Of a DNA stretch of 64,000 nucleotides, positions 54,227-64,000 are shown in pieces. The DNA is from Areca catechu. Lineage: Eukaryota; Streptophyta; Magnoliopsida; Arecales; Arecaceae. Location of the stretch: assembly GCA_021397845.1 (NCBI GenBank), contig CM038044.1:105088942-105152941 (forward strand). Direction: 5' to 3'. Both the position numbers and the translations under genes were made by a program. A model generated the notes under the pieces. That model made no database searches, was not told where the DNA came from, and worked only from the letters and a program-made list of their open reading frames with translations. Numbering within the stretch: position 1 is the stretch's first letter; each line of letters opens with the position of its first letter.

Positions 54227-56121
54227 ATAGGTTCCTTTTTGTAGTATAATGATTCTAGCATGCTAATAACATCTCTTCTTAAGTACTTGGATTGAGTGCT
54301 TCATCATGGCCATCCGGTCATTGGAGAGAAGTAGGGCTGCAAGACCCCCTCTTCCCATTTAATGGGATGTCCTATGGCATGCAGGGGTGCCGATGTGATT
54401 GACTCTTGAAAAGAAAAATAAGAAGTAAGAAAATGTAGATTAAAAATGTTTGAATCTAATGAAATGACCATAAAACAACTTTAGATAAGATCTAAAATAA
54501 TTGTTTTGATCAGATTTGATTGAAAGTTTAGAAAAAAATTGGATATGAAGTAACTATTCTTTCACTATCTCAGGCTGTGAGTTGACACTTGGCCTTGTAA
54601 GTGTCAACTCAAGAGTATTTTTGCTTGAGAACTGGATTCTGTTTTTCCTATGTGACAGGTTGAAGTGTCGACACTTGGGCTCGTGAGTTGACACTTGGCC
54701 TTTTGAAGTGTCGACTCATGAGTAGGTCCCAGAAAACATGCTGGTCTATTTTCTACCTGTCTCAAGCCTTGAGTCAATCCAAGTGTTGATACTTGCTCCT
54801 GGTGATTTGACACTTGGGATGAAAACACAGAAAAATAGTGAATTCAAAATTTGAAATTTTTGTAAAATTATTTTACATCTATAAATTAAAATTATTTTAA
54901 TTTAATTAAGGCTATTAAACCTAATTAAGAATTAAGAATGACTAAGAACTCTAGGAATATGATTCAAAGATTTTAAGTCATTTCAATAAGCCTTAAGGGT
55001 CATGGGTTAGCTTCTATTAGGTCCTTGATTGGGTTAGACCTAAGTTTAGATGCAATGGACAAATTAGAGAACTAATCTAATCAAATGTTGAGTTAGGATT
55101 TCTTCTCTAGATCTATCTAATAGTTAGATTGATTAGTCCATAATTTAAATGGACCTAATTTGTGGCTCAATGGAAAGCCCACGCCTTTAGACTAGTCTAA
55201 TCGAGTCTGATGAACCAATTAATGTCGAGATAAGTTTGGCATTTTGATCATGGTTCTTTGGGGCTACCTCTTACCTGGCCAACTCTGTTGGTGTCTAAGG
55301 CAAGACGGTTAATGACGGAACCCAACCCATGATCTCACTTACCTGGCCAATGTGATCGATCAGGATTGATTGGATAGCTCATTGACTCGTGTTAACCCTT
55401 GTCACCCAAGGTTAATCAGTCTTGACTGATTTTAGGTGCCATGGATTATTAGTTATGTGTAACCCTCCTTGTTTGCTGATTTGGTTAGTGGGAGCTTGAT
55501 CCACGTCTTCTCATCTCCTCATCTGTCACATTAAAATTAAGCCCTCAAAATTATTAGGTCCTTAAAAGGACAAAGTTATAGGGATAACCTAGTCCTAGCC
55601 TCCCATTAAGTGGGATGGTAATGGATCTAGTAGTTGGTGTTCATCGGCATATCCAAAGATCGGGTGTTCATCGGGCTATTGGAATTGCTGTTCCTAATAT
55701 GATGGTTCAGTGCGACTCTCTTAATGATGGTCAGGTGGGTCAGCCAAAGTCGGGCTTTACTATTCGTTAGTCAGAAGTATTGAATTTTGTCATGTTAATG
55801 GTTGGACCTAACCAGGTCCTTCAATAAGAGGCCCAAAGGTCGATTAAAGTGTACCTTGGGGCAAAATCCAAATACTAGAGATTACTTGGAGAAGTAATCG
55901 GTTGAAGAACCTACCTTTAGACATGCATGGATGGGCCGGCCAAAGTCGGGCTCATGTGTTGTCTATTGGACTCTGGTACCCACTAGGGAATTAAAGTAAT
56001 TCCTCGGATTGGAGGTAGAGGCTACCAGTATGAACAAAATAGTGGGAGGGACCTTTAGACTAAAGTCCATGTCTTTAGGTTAATAATTCATATACACTAA
56101 TTAGCTTTTGTTTTCCTTTCA
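54227..56121 (+). other. C4 leader (1.9 kb, no ORF)
   Basis: Unusually long for a copia leader. It contains more GTCGAC-type motifs around 54570-54810 and nothing coding. A TTTTCCTTTCAG splice-acceptor-like sequence lies right before the gag ATG. Confidence 0.6.
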
Positions 56122-56285
56122 GATGTCTTCCAACATGTCACTCCGGTCTTTCATGACAACGAGAAGCTCAATGAATCCAACTTCGATAGCTGGTATCGAA
56201 GGCTCAAGATTGTCCTGGAGCATGAATGGATCCTGTATGTGATATTGGATTCGGCACCTGAGATCCTTGCTGCCAATGCTCGGGG
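56122..56285 (+). pseudogene. C4 gag, N-terminal part
   Basis: The ATG at 56123 begins MSSNMSLRSF. The frame then shifts near 56152 to the conserved LNESNFDSWYRRLKIVLE and ILYVILDSAPEILAANARG. The solo LTR interrupts just after. Confidence 0.8.
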
Positions 56286-58099
56286 TGTTGGGAATTGTGT
56301 TCCAAAGCCAATCGTCTAGGCTGTAGATGGTTGTGCTACTTTGTATTTATATATGAATTTTTTATAATAAATAAAAGTTATTTATTTTTGGCTGTCCATC
56401 ATTTTACATTTTTTTGTAATGAACTCTTGTATAATGGAGTCCTTAGAACTACTTTGTTTTGATATAGAGAGGATATATCAAGTAGTTCTTAAACTGGTTC
56501 ACAACCAAATGATACATTGTTATAGGATGACAATGTATCAAGTGTAGGTTGTTGTATGTCACATTTGTTGGTTGTCCTCTTAACCAAGGAGTGTGGAGAC
56601 ACTGGTGTGACATACAAGTGAAGTGTATGACATTTCACTGAACGTGACCATCTGCGGAGCTCTCTTCTGCCAAAGGGTTGCTCGCGAAGGGATATGTGTA
56701 TATGTGTCCCTCAGACCTGAGGTCACCATGGTAGCTTGCAAGCAACTCACTATACTTTGGTGCCGAACTATCTGGTTTCTAATCCAGTGACGGAAGGTTT
56801 CTGGGTATAGTCAAGTACTTGTAGAGCGATGGTGGATCAAGGTGGAATTGACCTCTCCAAATAGTTTGGAGTGATGACTCACTATATCTCAATTCAGCAA
56901 AACTTTGGCCAGGGTAGTTCTTGTGAGGAGTCACAGGACTTGTGAGGTTGAGACATGATCTGGATAGACCAAATTAGGGTTGGCAGTCGAACCCTAGGTC
57001 ATCATAAGCATTGTAAGGTCAAAGGGATGAATTATGTGGCAACCATATGCCAGAGGTTCTTGTGAGATGCTCTACATCTTCGACCTATCCGGACGTCGGG
57101 TATCATTACTAGATGAGGACTTTGACTGGTACTAGAAATGTTCCAGTGCTACCGGCTTAATGTTCGAACCTATGGGGTCACACACCATAGAGGATTTCTA
57201 TATGATCTTTTGGGCTAATCAACGATTGAGAATCGTTTGCCATCACCTAAAGTTAATATGGTTGACTTTGCTCCAAGTGTCGACACTTTGCAATTTTCGA
57301 GTGTCGACACTTCCTGTGACGAGCAAAATTTCTAGGAGAATTTTATGAAGGATTTTTGGGCAGGTTTTGACCTGGTTTGAATTTTGAATTCAAACCAGTT
57401 TTGGCTCCAAGGTTTTATGGTATGAAGGTCATACCTTCCTCTTTGGGTTGGACCCATTTGGAATGGCCTTGATCCTCTCCACCATTCTCTCCCCTCATCT
57501 CTCCTCCTTCCTCTTTCTCCCTCTCACTGCTGCCTCTACAAATGAGAGTCATTTCAAAGGGTGCCAATGGTTAATCAGAAGTCTTTTGAGAAAGGATTTG
57601 TGAGAGGAAGAAGAAGGGTTTTGTGAGAGATTTTGGGACTGGGTGTGAGCTACCTAGCACTTTAACTAGGTCTTGGGAGTGAGGTTTTGGGAAAGTGTTC
57701 CTGCTCTCCTCCTAGTCTTCCTGGAAGAAGAAGATCGGCCAAGAATCCCGAAGAGCTAGCACTCCAAGGGAGTTGATCAGAGTCGAGCCCAGGTGTGGAC
57801 ATCCTGTAGAGGCCAGATGCTTGTGTGGCTCGAGCGCCCTCCTCCTCATCAGAGCTCTTCACAGCTTCTCTCCAGCACTCGTCGAGGTATAGAGGTATGA
57901 CCTTTATATTTGTATTATTTTTGATGTTATATGCATGCTAGGTCTTTATACTAGTTCCTGTTGCGGGCATATCGGTAGATAGTTTAGATCTATCTATCGA
58001 GCCTTTCACTATGCATGTCTTATAAATATTTTAAAATGCATATTCTCTGCCCTGTTTCTTGTATAATGTATGCTAGGTGTAGGTATTTTTTCACCTTCA
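56286..58099 (+). mobile_element. Solo LTR of the C4 family inside C4 gag, TSD CGGGG
   Basis: Begins TGTTGGGAATTGTG and ends TTCACCTTCA. CGGGG is at 56281-56285 and 58100-58104. The gag frame continues exactly across if this LTR and one CGGGG are removed (ANARG then SVRDTYQKW). A same-family element inserted here and lost its interior by LTR-LTR recombination. Confidence 0.93.
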
Positions 58100-58960
58100 C
58101 GGGGTTCGGTCAGAGACACTTATCAGAAGTGGCTCTCTGATAGGACCACTGTCCGATGCATTATGTTGGCTGCAATGAACGACAAGTTCAGTCGCATGTT
58201 CGAGGAAGCTCAGCCAGAAGAGATCCTTCAAAGGTTGAAGGAGTCTTTCGGAACACCAGACGATGTTGAGAGGTACAGGGTCTCCTGTGCTATCTACAAT
58301 GCACGGATGCATGATGGGGCCTCAGTCACTGATCATGTATTGTACATGATCAAGATGATTGAGCACCTGGGTAATCTCAACCGTCCCTTGCATGAATAGC
58401 TTGGAAAAGATGCGATACTGAATTCCCTTCCATCTTCCTATCTAGATTTTCTCGATCATTACAGAATGAATAAGCATGCAGTTAACTATGATGGTCTGTT
58501 GGGGTTGCTATAGACTTATGAGAAAGATCACCAATTGAATAAAGGGGTGGTGAATCTAGTAGGAGGTTCTTCGGGAGGGCTTCTCCCTTTAAGAAAGGGA
58601 AGAAGAAAAATAAAGGGAAAAAGGTGTTAAGTGCTACTGGGCCTAGTCAGGCCAAGAAAGTGAAGGCTAATCAGAACCATGCAGAGTGCTTCTTCTGCAA
58701 GAAGCAGGGTTAATGGAAGAGGAACTGTCCTCTTTAGATTGCATCCCTTGACCCAAACAGGTCCAAGAAGAGAAAGCTGCAGGATGGTCCTGGATAAGGT
58801 ATTTATATAATAATACCTTGTAGTTTCTTTGTTTGCGATACTACTAACTGGGTATTGGATACTGGAAGTCCAATTCACATTTGCAATTCTTTGCAGGGAC
58901 TTTGAGATTAGTAGAAGATTCAAGGATGGCAAGAGATTCTTGAATGTGAAAAATGGAAGT
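58100..58960 (+). pseudogene. C4 gag C-terminal part and protease start
   Basis: 58100-58399 is open (DTYQKWLSDRTTVRCIML, EILQRLKESFGTPDDVERY). Then a zinc knuckle near 58685, CFFCKKQG, stop, WKRNC, where TAA (58711-58713) replaces the expected His. The protease follows with NWVLDTGSPIHICNSL near 58850, catalytic D-T-G kept. Confidence 0.8.
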
Positions 58961-59077
58961 TGAGTTCCAGTCCTGGCATTGGGAGTCTTCAAACTTGTTT
59001 TTGAGTTCTGTACTATCGTTTTGAATGAGTATCATTTTTGTCCATCCTTTATTTTGAATGTCATTTCTGTAGGCTAA

Positions 59078-60262
59078 TTGACCATGTATGGTTATGAACT
59101 ATCAATAAAGAATGATGTTTGCAAAATCATTTGGAATGATTCTATGGTTTTGAATGGACAAATGCATTATGGCATTTATGTACTGTCGCGACCTGTTAGT
59201 GTAATGTACACGTCTAGCAAACGCCCTAGGATAGATAAAGTCAGCGAAGCATACCAATGGCATTGTAGGCTAGGTCATATTAACAGAAACAAGATAAATA
59301 GGTTTAAAAGCGAGGGTCTCCTCAATTTTAGTAAAGATAGTTCACTTCCAACCTGTGAGTTCCGTCTTCTTGAAAAAATGACTAAGTCACCTTTTACTGA
59401 AAAAGGTGAACGAGCCAATGAAATTCTGAGTCTGGAACATACTGATGTATGCAGACCCATGAATGTTAGTGCCAGGGATGGGTACGATTATTTCATTACA
59501 TTTACAGATGGCCTTTCGAGGTACGGTTATGTCTTCTTGATGAGACATAAATCTGAGTCGTTTGAAATGTTCAAATGATATTGTAGTAAAGTAGAAAAAC
59601 AAACTAGAAAGTGTATCAAAACCTTTTGATCCGATCAAGGTGGTGAATACCTTTCGAGTGAGTTTCTGGAATATCTCCAAGAGAATGGGATTCTCTCTTA
59701 GTGGACACCTCCAGGGACACCTCGATTAAATAGAGTGTCTGAGAGGAGGAATCGAACCCTGTTAGACATGGTTTGGTCCATGATGGGCTTTGTTTCTCTG
59801 CTGGTATCCTTTTATGGATATGCTTTAAGATCAGCCTATTACCTTCTGAATAAGGCTCCAAGTAAGTCCGTTAGTAAAACATCATATGAGATATGGACTG
59901 GACGTAAGCCGACACTATCACACCTTCGGGTTTGGGAGTGCCCGGCTTATGTAAAACATTTGAAAATGGACAAACTTAGACCTAGGCATGACCGGTTCCT
60001 ATTTGTTGGGTATCCAAAAGAATCTAAGAGGTATTACTTCTACTTAGCTGAGGAACAAAAGCTGCTCGTCAGTCTTAAGGCTATCTTTTCAGAAAAGGAG
60101 TTTCTTGGTGAAGGGACTATAGCCTTTAAGATTGAACTTAGTGAAGTTCAACAAGTAGAAGAACCGACACACTTAAGGGACAACATAGAACCGGCTATGA
60201 TTAGATCACACCCAGAGCCCACTCAGGAACCATTAAGCAGATCCGGTAGAGTACCGAGCTGA
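59078..60262 (+). pseudogene. C4 pre-integrase and integrase
   Basis: 59078-59578 is open: YQWHCRLGHINRNKINRF (zinc-binding His pair) then CEFRLLEKM, where the second Cys of the CxxC is Arg; the core has HTDVCRPMNVSARDGYDY and FTDGLSRYGYV. After a stop, 59735-60262 has RRNRTLLDMVWSMMGF, KTSYEIWTGRKPTLSHLR and a C-terminal linker ending SRSGRVPS. Stops at 59577 and 59700 break it. Confidence 0.85.
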
Positions 60263-60299
60263 CTGGACAAATACTATGATTTCTTGGTCTGAGATGGTG

Positions 60300-61111
60300 A
60301 TCCCATTGAACTTGATGAGAACAATGAAGATCCGATCACCTATATGGATGTGATGCAGAGGTCCAACTCTGAGAAATGGCTAGGAGCCATGAGATCCGAA
60401 ATGGAGTCCATGGAGATCAACAATGTATGGACATTGGTTGATCTACCTAAAGGGATAAAACCCATTGGGTATAAATGGATTTTCAAAATAAAAAAGGGTA
60501 CAGACGGGTAGGTGGAGATCTATAAAGCCCATCTGGTTGCCAAGGGATATCATCAACGTTATGATATTGACTATGATGAGACGTTCTCTCCTGTGGCAAT
60601 GCTCAAACCTATTCAGATTATGCTTGCTTTAGTAGCATACTTTGACTATGAAATCTGGCAAATGGGCGTCCGAACAACTTTCTTGAATGGTAATCTGGAA
60701 GAGGAGGTGTATATGATACAACCTGAAGTGTTCACATCCACAGATGAGTCAAAGGTGTACAGGCTTCAAAAATCCATCTATGGACTAAAGCAAGCATCAA
60801 GGAGTTGGAACATGTGATTTAATAAGTATATTAAGTCGTATGGCTTCGTTAGGAACGGAGAAGAACCTTGCATTTATAAATGGGCTAATGGTTCTGTGAT
60901 TATATTCCTTGTATTGTATATGGATGACATTATTTTAATCAGGAATGGCATCCTAGCACTACAAGGAATAAAGGTTTGGTTATCATCTCAGTTCTCTATG
61001 AAGGACTTGGGTGAAGCCTCTTACATACTGGGTATGAAGATCTATAGAGATAGATCTAAGAGGCTTTTAGGACTGTCACAGTCTATATACATCGATATCA
61101 TGCTGAAATAG
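60300..61111 (+). pseudogene. C4 reverse transcriptase
   Basis: Motifs: EKWLGAMRSEMESMEINN, KPIGYKWIFKIKKG, then a stop at about 60510; HLVAKGYHQRYDIDYDETFS; TTFLNGNLEEEVYMIQPE; KSIYGLKQASRSWN, stop; and the catalytic LYMDDIILI near 60920. Copia type, with integrase before RT. Confidence 0.85.
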
Positions 61112-61690
61112 TTCAGCATATGAGTAGAATCCCATATACTTCGGTAGTGGGTTCTAACATGTATGCCATGACATGTACTAGACCAGACGTGGCATACTCA
61201 CTAGGCATAGTGAGCAGATACCAGTCTAACCAAGGTAAAGCTCATTGGAAAGTGGTAAAGACCATCCTTAAGTATTTACGAAATACTAAGGACCAATAGC
61301 TAATTTATAGAGAATCTGACTTGAAACTTTTGGGATATATTGACTCTAGTTTTCAGTCAGATAAGAATGATAGTAAGAGTGTGTCAGGATTTATCTTTAT
61401 CCTAAATGGAGGAACTATCTGCTGGAAAAGTTTCAAGCAGCCTAATGTGGTAGACTCGGTATGCGAAGCAGAGTACATTGCAGCATCTGATACAGCGAAG
61501 GAAGCTGTGTGGTTATGGAAGTTTCTTGGCGAGCTGGGAATGGCACCTTCCCTAGATGGTCTTGTTCAGGTGTATTGTGACAGCACTAGAGCCATTGCTC
61601 AAGCCAAAGAGTCGAAGCTCATCACCACATAAAGCATATTCTACGATGCTATCACTTTGTACGAGAGATCGTGGAATGAGATGACATTGA
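61112..61690 (+). pseudogene. C4 RNase H
   Basis: 61321-61632 is open: GYIDSSFQSDKNDSKSVS, CEAEYIAASDTAKEAVWL and CDSTRAIAQAKE, the usual end of copia pol. The region 61112-61320 is frame-broken. Confidence 0.85.
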
Positions 61691-61807
61691 CCTTATGAAG
61701 ATCGATGGAAAGGAAACCCTGGCTGACCCCTTCACTAAAGCTGTCGGAGTTCAAGAGTTTGACTATTGTAAACGGAAAATGGGAATAAGATTCTGTACCG
61801 ATTGGCT

Positions 61808-61824
61808 TTGGTCCAAGTGGGAGT
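61808..61824 (+). other. C4 polypurine tract
   Basis: TTTGGTCCAAGTGGGAGT abuts the 3' LTR. Confidence 0.7.
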
Positions 61825-63655
61825 TGTTGGGAATTATGTCCCAAAGCCAATCGTTTAGGTTATAGACAGTTGTGCTATCTTGTATTTATTATGAATTCTT
61901 TTAATAAATAAAAGTTATTTATTTTGATTGTTCATCATATTTATATTTTCCTGAGATGAACTCTTGTATGATGGGGTCCTTAAAACTACATTATTTTGAT
62001 ATAGAGAGGATATATCATGTAGTTCTTAAAGTGGTTCACAACCAAAAGATACATTGTTATAGGATGACAATGTATCAAGTGTAGGTTGTTATATGTCGTA
62101 TTTGTTGGTAGTTCTCTTAACCAAGGAGTGTGGAGATACTGGTATGACATGCAAGTGAAATGTATGACATTTCACTGAACGTGACCATCTACGGAGCTCC
62201 TTTCTGCCAAAGGGTTGCTCGCAAAGGGATATAGATATATGTATCCCTCAGACTTGAGGTCACTGTGGCAGCTTGCAAGCAACTCACTTTATTTTGATAC
62301 CGGACTACCTGGATTTCTAATCTAGTGATGAAAGGTTTCTGGGTGCAGTCAAGTACTTGTGGAGCGGTAGTGGATCAAGATAGAATTGATCCCTCCAAAC
62401 AGTTTGGAGTGAATGACTCACTATGTCTCAATTTAGCAAATCCTTGTCCAGGGTAGTTCTTATGAGGAGTCACAAAACTTGTAAAGTTGAGACATGATCT
62501 GGATAAACCAAATTAGGGTTGGTAGTCGAACCCTAGGTCATCCTGAGCATTATGAGGTCAAAGGGATGAATTATGCGGTAACCATATGCCAGAGGTTCTT
62601 GTGAGATGCTCTGCATCTTCGATCTATCTGGATGTCGGGTATTATTGCTAGATGAGGACTTTGACTGGTACTAGAAATGTTCTAGTGCTACCAGCTTAGT
62701 GTTCGAACCTATGGGGTCACCATCATAGAGGATTTCTATTTGATCTTAAGGCTAATCGATGATTGAGAATCATTTGCCGTCATCGGAAGTCAATATGATT
62801 GACTTTGTTCCAAGTGTCGACACTTGGAATTTTGCAGGTATCGACACTTAGTGAAGTGTCGACACTTGGCAATTTTCATGAGTCGACACTTCCTGTGATG
62901 AGCAGAATTTTGGAAAGATTTTTTGGAAGAATTTTGGGAGTTTTGACCTGGTTTGAATTTCGAATTCAAACCAGTTTTGGCTCCAAGGTTATTTGGTATG
63001 ATAGTCATACTTACCTTCTTGGGTTGGACCCATTTGGTATGACCTTGATCCTCTCCCCCATTCTCTCCCCTCATCTCTCCTCCTTCTACTTTCTCCCTCT
63101 CCCTACTGCCCCTATAAATGAACGTCATTTCTGTAGCTGTAACAGATTTTTAAGAAAAAGCTTTGAGAGAGGAAGATAGAGAAGGGTTGTGAGAGGTTTT
63201 GGGATTGTGTGTGGGAATCCTAGCATTATAGCTAGGTCTTGGAAAGAGAGTTCTCTTGGGAAGGGGTTCTAGTTCTCCTCCTAGTCTTTCCAGAAGAAGA
63301 AGATGGCCCAAGGATCCTGAAGAGCTAGCACTCTGAGGGAGTTGATCAGAGTCAAGCCAAGATTTGGATTATCCGTAGAGGCCAGACATGTGTGTGGCTC
63401 GAGTGCCCTCTTCCTTCCACATCTTCTCTAAGTATAAAGGTATGGTACTTTTATATTTGTGTTCCTCTCTTGCTTTGATGTTATGTTGCATGCTAGGTCA
63501 TTATGTTAGATCCTGTTGCAGGCAGATCGGTAGATCGTTTAGATCTATCTACCGAGCCTTTTGCTGTTCATGCTTTAAAATTATTTTAAAATGCATTCCT
63601 TCTGCCCTATTTTTTTTGCATATTGTATGCTTAGTGTAGGATCACTTCACCTTCA
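61825..63655 (+). repeat. C4 3' LTR
   Basis: 1831 bp, colinear with 52379-54212, with clear palindromes AAGTGTCGACACTT at about 62811-62865. Ends CACCTTCA before the TSD. Confidence 0.93.
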
Positions 63656-63660
63656 ATTGG

Positions 63661-64000
63661 CCTCTTCAAGTTCCTAATCCTCATCCAGGAAGTCCAAATT
63701 TAGCTTTGGGTACTGGGTGACGATATTGTCTTAGATGATCTGCTTTCTGATGTCATAAGTCTTGGAGGCAAACTAGACTTTTTCTTCTAGAAACTCCTTA
63801 GAAGCTCAAAAAGCATCAATAGCCTTCACTACAGTAGCCTTGACCCAATCCTTAGTACTACTTTCAGCCTCTATCCTCCCCTTCTCTGCTACCATGGCTT
63901 TGGCTTCTCTTTTTTCTGGTGAAGCGACCTTTTTATTTTAGTTGTTCTTGGCCTTGAATATCAGCTTACTCGGATGAAGTAGCCTATTGCCTCCTTTCAC
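63661..64000 (-). pseudogene. T0 antisense aORF, C-terminal part, runs off-window
   Basis: The minus strand encodes a coiled coil then a block reading AKAMVAEKGRIEAESSTKD and KATVVKAIDAF, comparable to VVDAVEKYKASINF in the T1 aORF and AAYKASSGF in Element A. It continues FASKTYDIRKQII and PKLNLDFL near 63690, like PELDFSF in T1. It is antisense to T0 pol, as in A and T1, with C4 between. Stops present. Confidence 0.65.

Larger units (their letters stand above)
52379..63655 (+). mobile_element. C4: Ty1/copia element with large LTRs, TSD ATTGG
   Basis: LTRs at 52379-54212 and 61825-63655 share TGTTGGGAATTATG...CACCTTCA ends. ATTGG lies on both sides (52374-52378, 63656-63660). Inside: PBS, long leader, gag (split by a same-family solo LTR), protease, integrase, RT, RNase H, PPT. 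This is the copia order. Its ORFs have several stops and frameshifts, so it is inactive but far less decayed than T0. Confidence 0.93.
16480..64000 (+). mobile_element. T0: old Tat-type Ty3/gypsy element split by four insertions, right end off-window
   Basis: Pieces in order: LTR end (to 16852), PBS, gag part 1 (16873-17588), gag part 2 and protease (21793-23521), RT start (46591-46705), RT through integrase (48515-51355), 3' repeat region (51356-52378), antisense aORF (63661-64000). Each join falls in mid-domain and the pieces continue in the right order. Interruptions at 17588/21788, 23521/46591 and 52378/63656 have perfect 5-bp target-site duplications. T0 is AT-rich and full of stops, so it is the oldest layer. 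Confidence 0.85.

Overview
This window is nuclear DNA from a flowering plant. Three things show this: nested LTR retrotransposons of plant-only lineages (Tat-type and Athila-type Ty3/gypsy, chromovirus-like gypsy, large-LTR Ty1/copia), one intronless pentatricopeptide-repeat (PPR) gene, and a tRNA-derived SINE. A monocot is plausible, but nothing in the sequence fixes the species. No bacterial genes, rRNA, CRISPR or organelle DNA were seen.

Layout. 1-8988: Element A, a Tat-type gypsy element on the minus strand whose 3' LTR lies off the left edge; it has gag-protease-RT-RNase H-second RNase H-integrase, a tandem repeat and an opposite-strand extra ORF (aORF). 8989-13018: a low-copy island holding the only convincing host gene, a 579-aa P-class PPR protein at 10539-12278 (minus), probably mitochondrial. 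13019-16852: eroded LTRs (Tat-like, then a 1.94 kb Athila-like LTR, then the end of the LTR of element T0).

16853-64000: almost everything belongs to one old Tat-type element, T0 (plus strand), split into pieces by later insertions. These are C1 (17589-21787, gag-only copia, TSD CTAGG), G2 (23522-46590, chromovirus-like gypsy, TSD CTACC), S3 (46706-48514, solo LTR inside the RT region) and C4 (52379-63655, copia, TSD ATTGG). G2 itself contains a SINE, a complete younger Tat element T1 (30166-40809, minus strand) and a truncated minus-strand copia. C4 contains a solo LTR of its own family (56286-58099, TSD CGGGG). T0 resumes after C4 with its own antisense aORF and runs off the right edge.

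The most interesting signal is the aORF module of the Tat elements. It appears three times (57-2110 plus, 31691-33826 plus, 63661-64000 minus), always antisense to pol and beyond a tandem-repeat block. In T1 it has its own TATA box and leader, and two candidate introns fall at matching places in A and T1. All boundaries, homologies and domain calls were made by eye, without alignment or database search. Most retroelement ORFs contain stops or frameshifts and are called pseudogenes.
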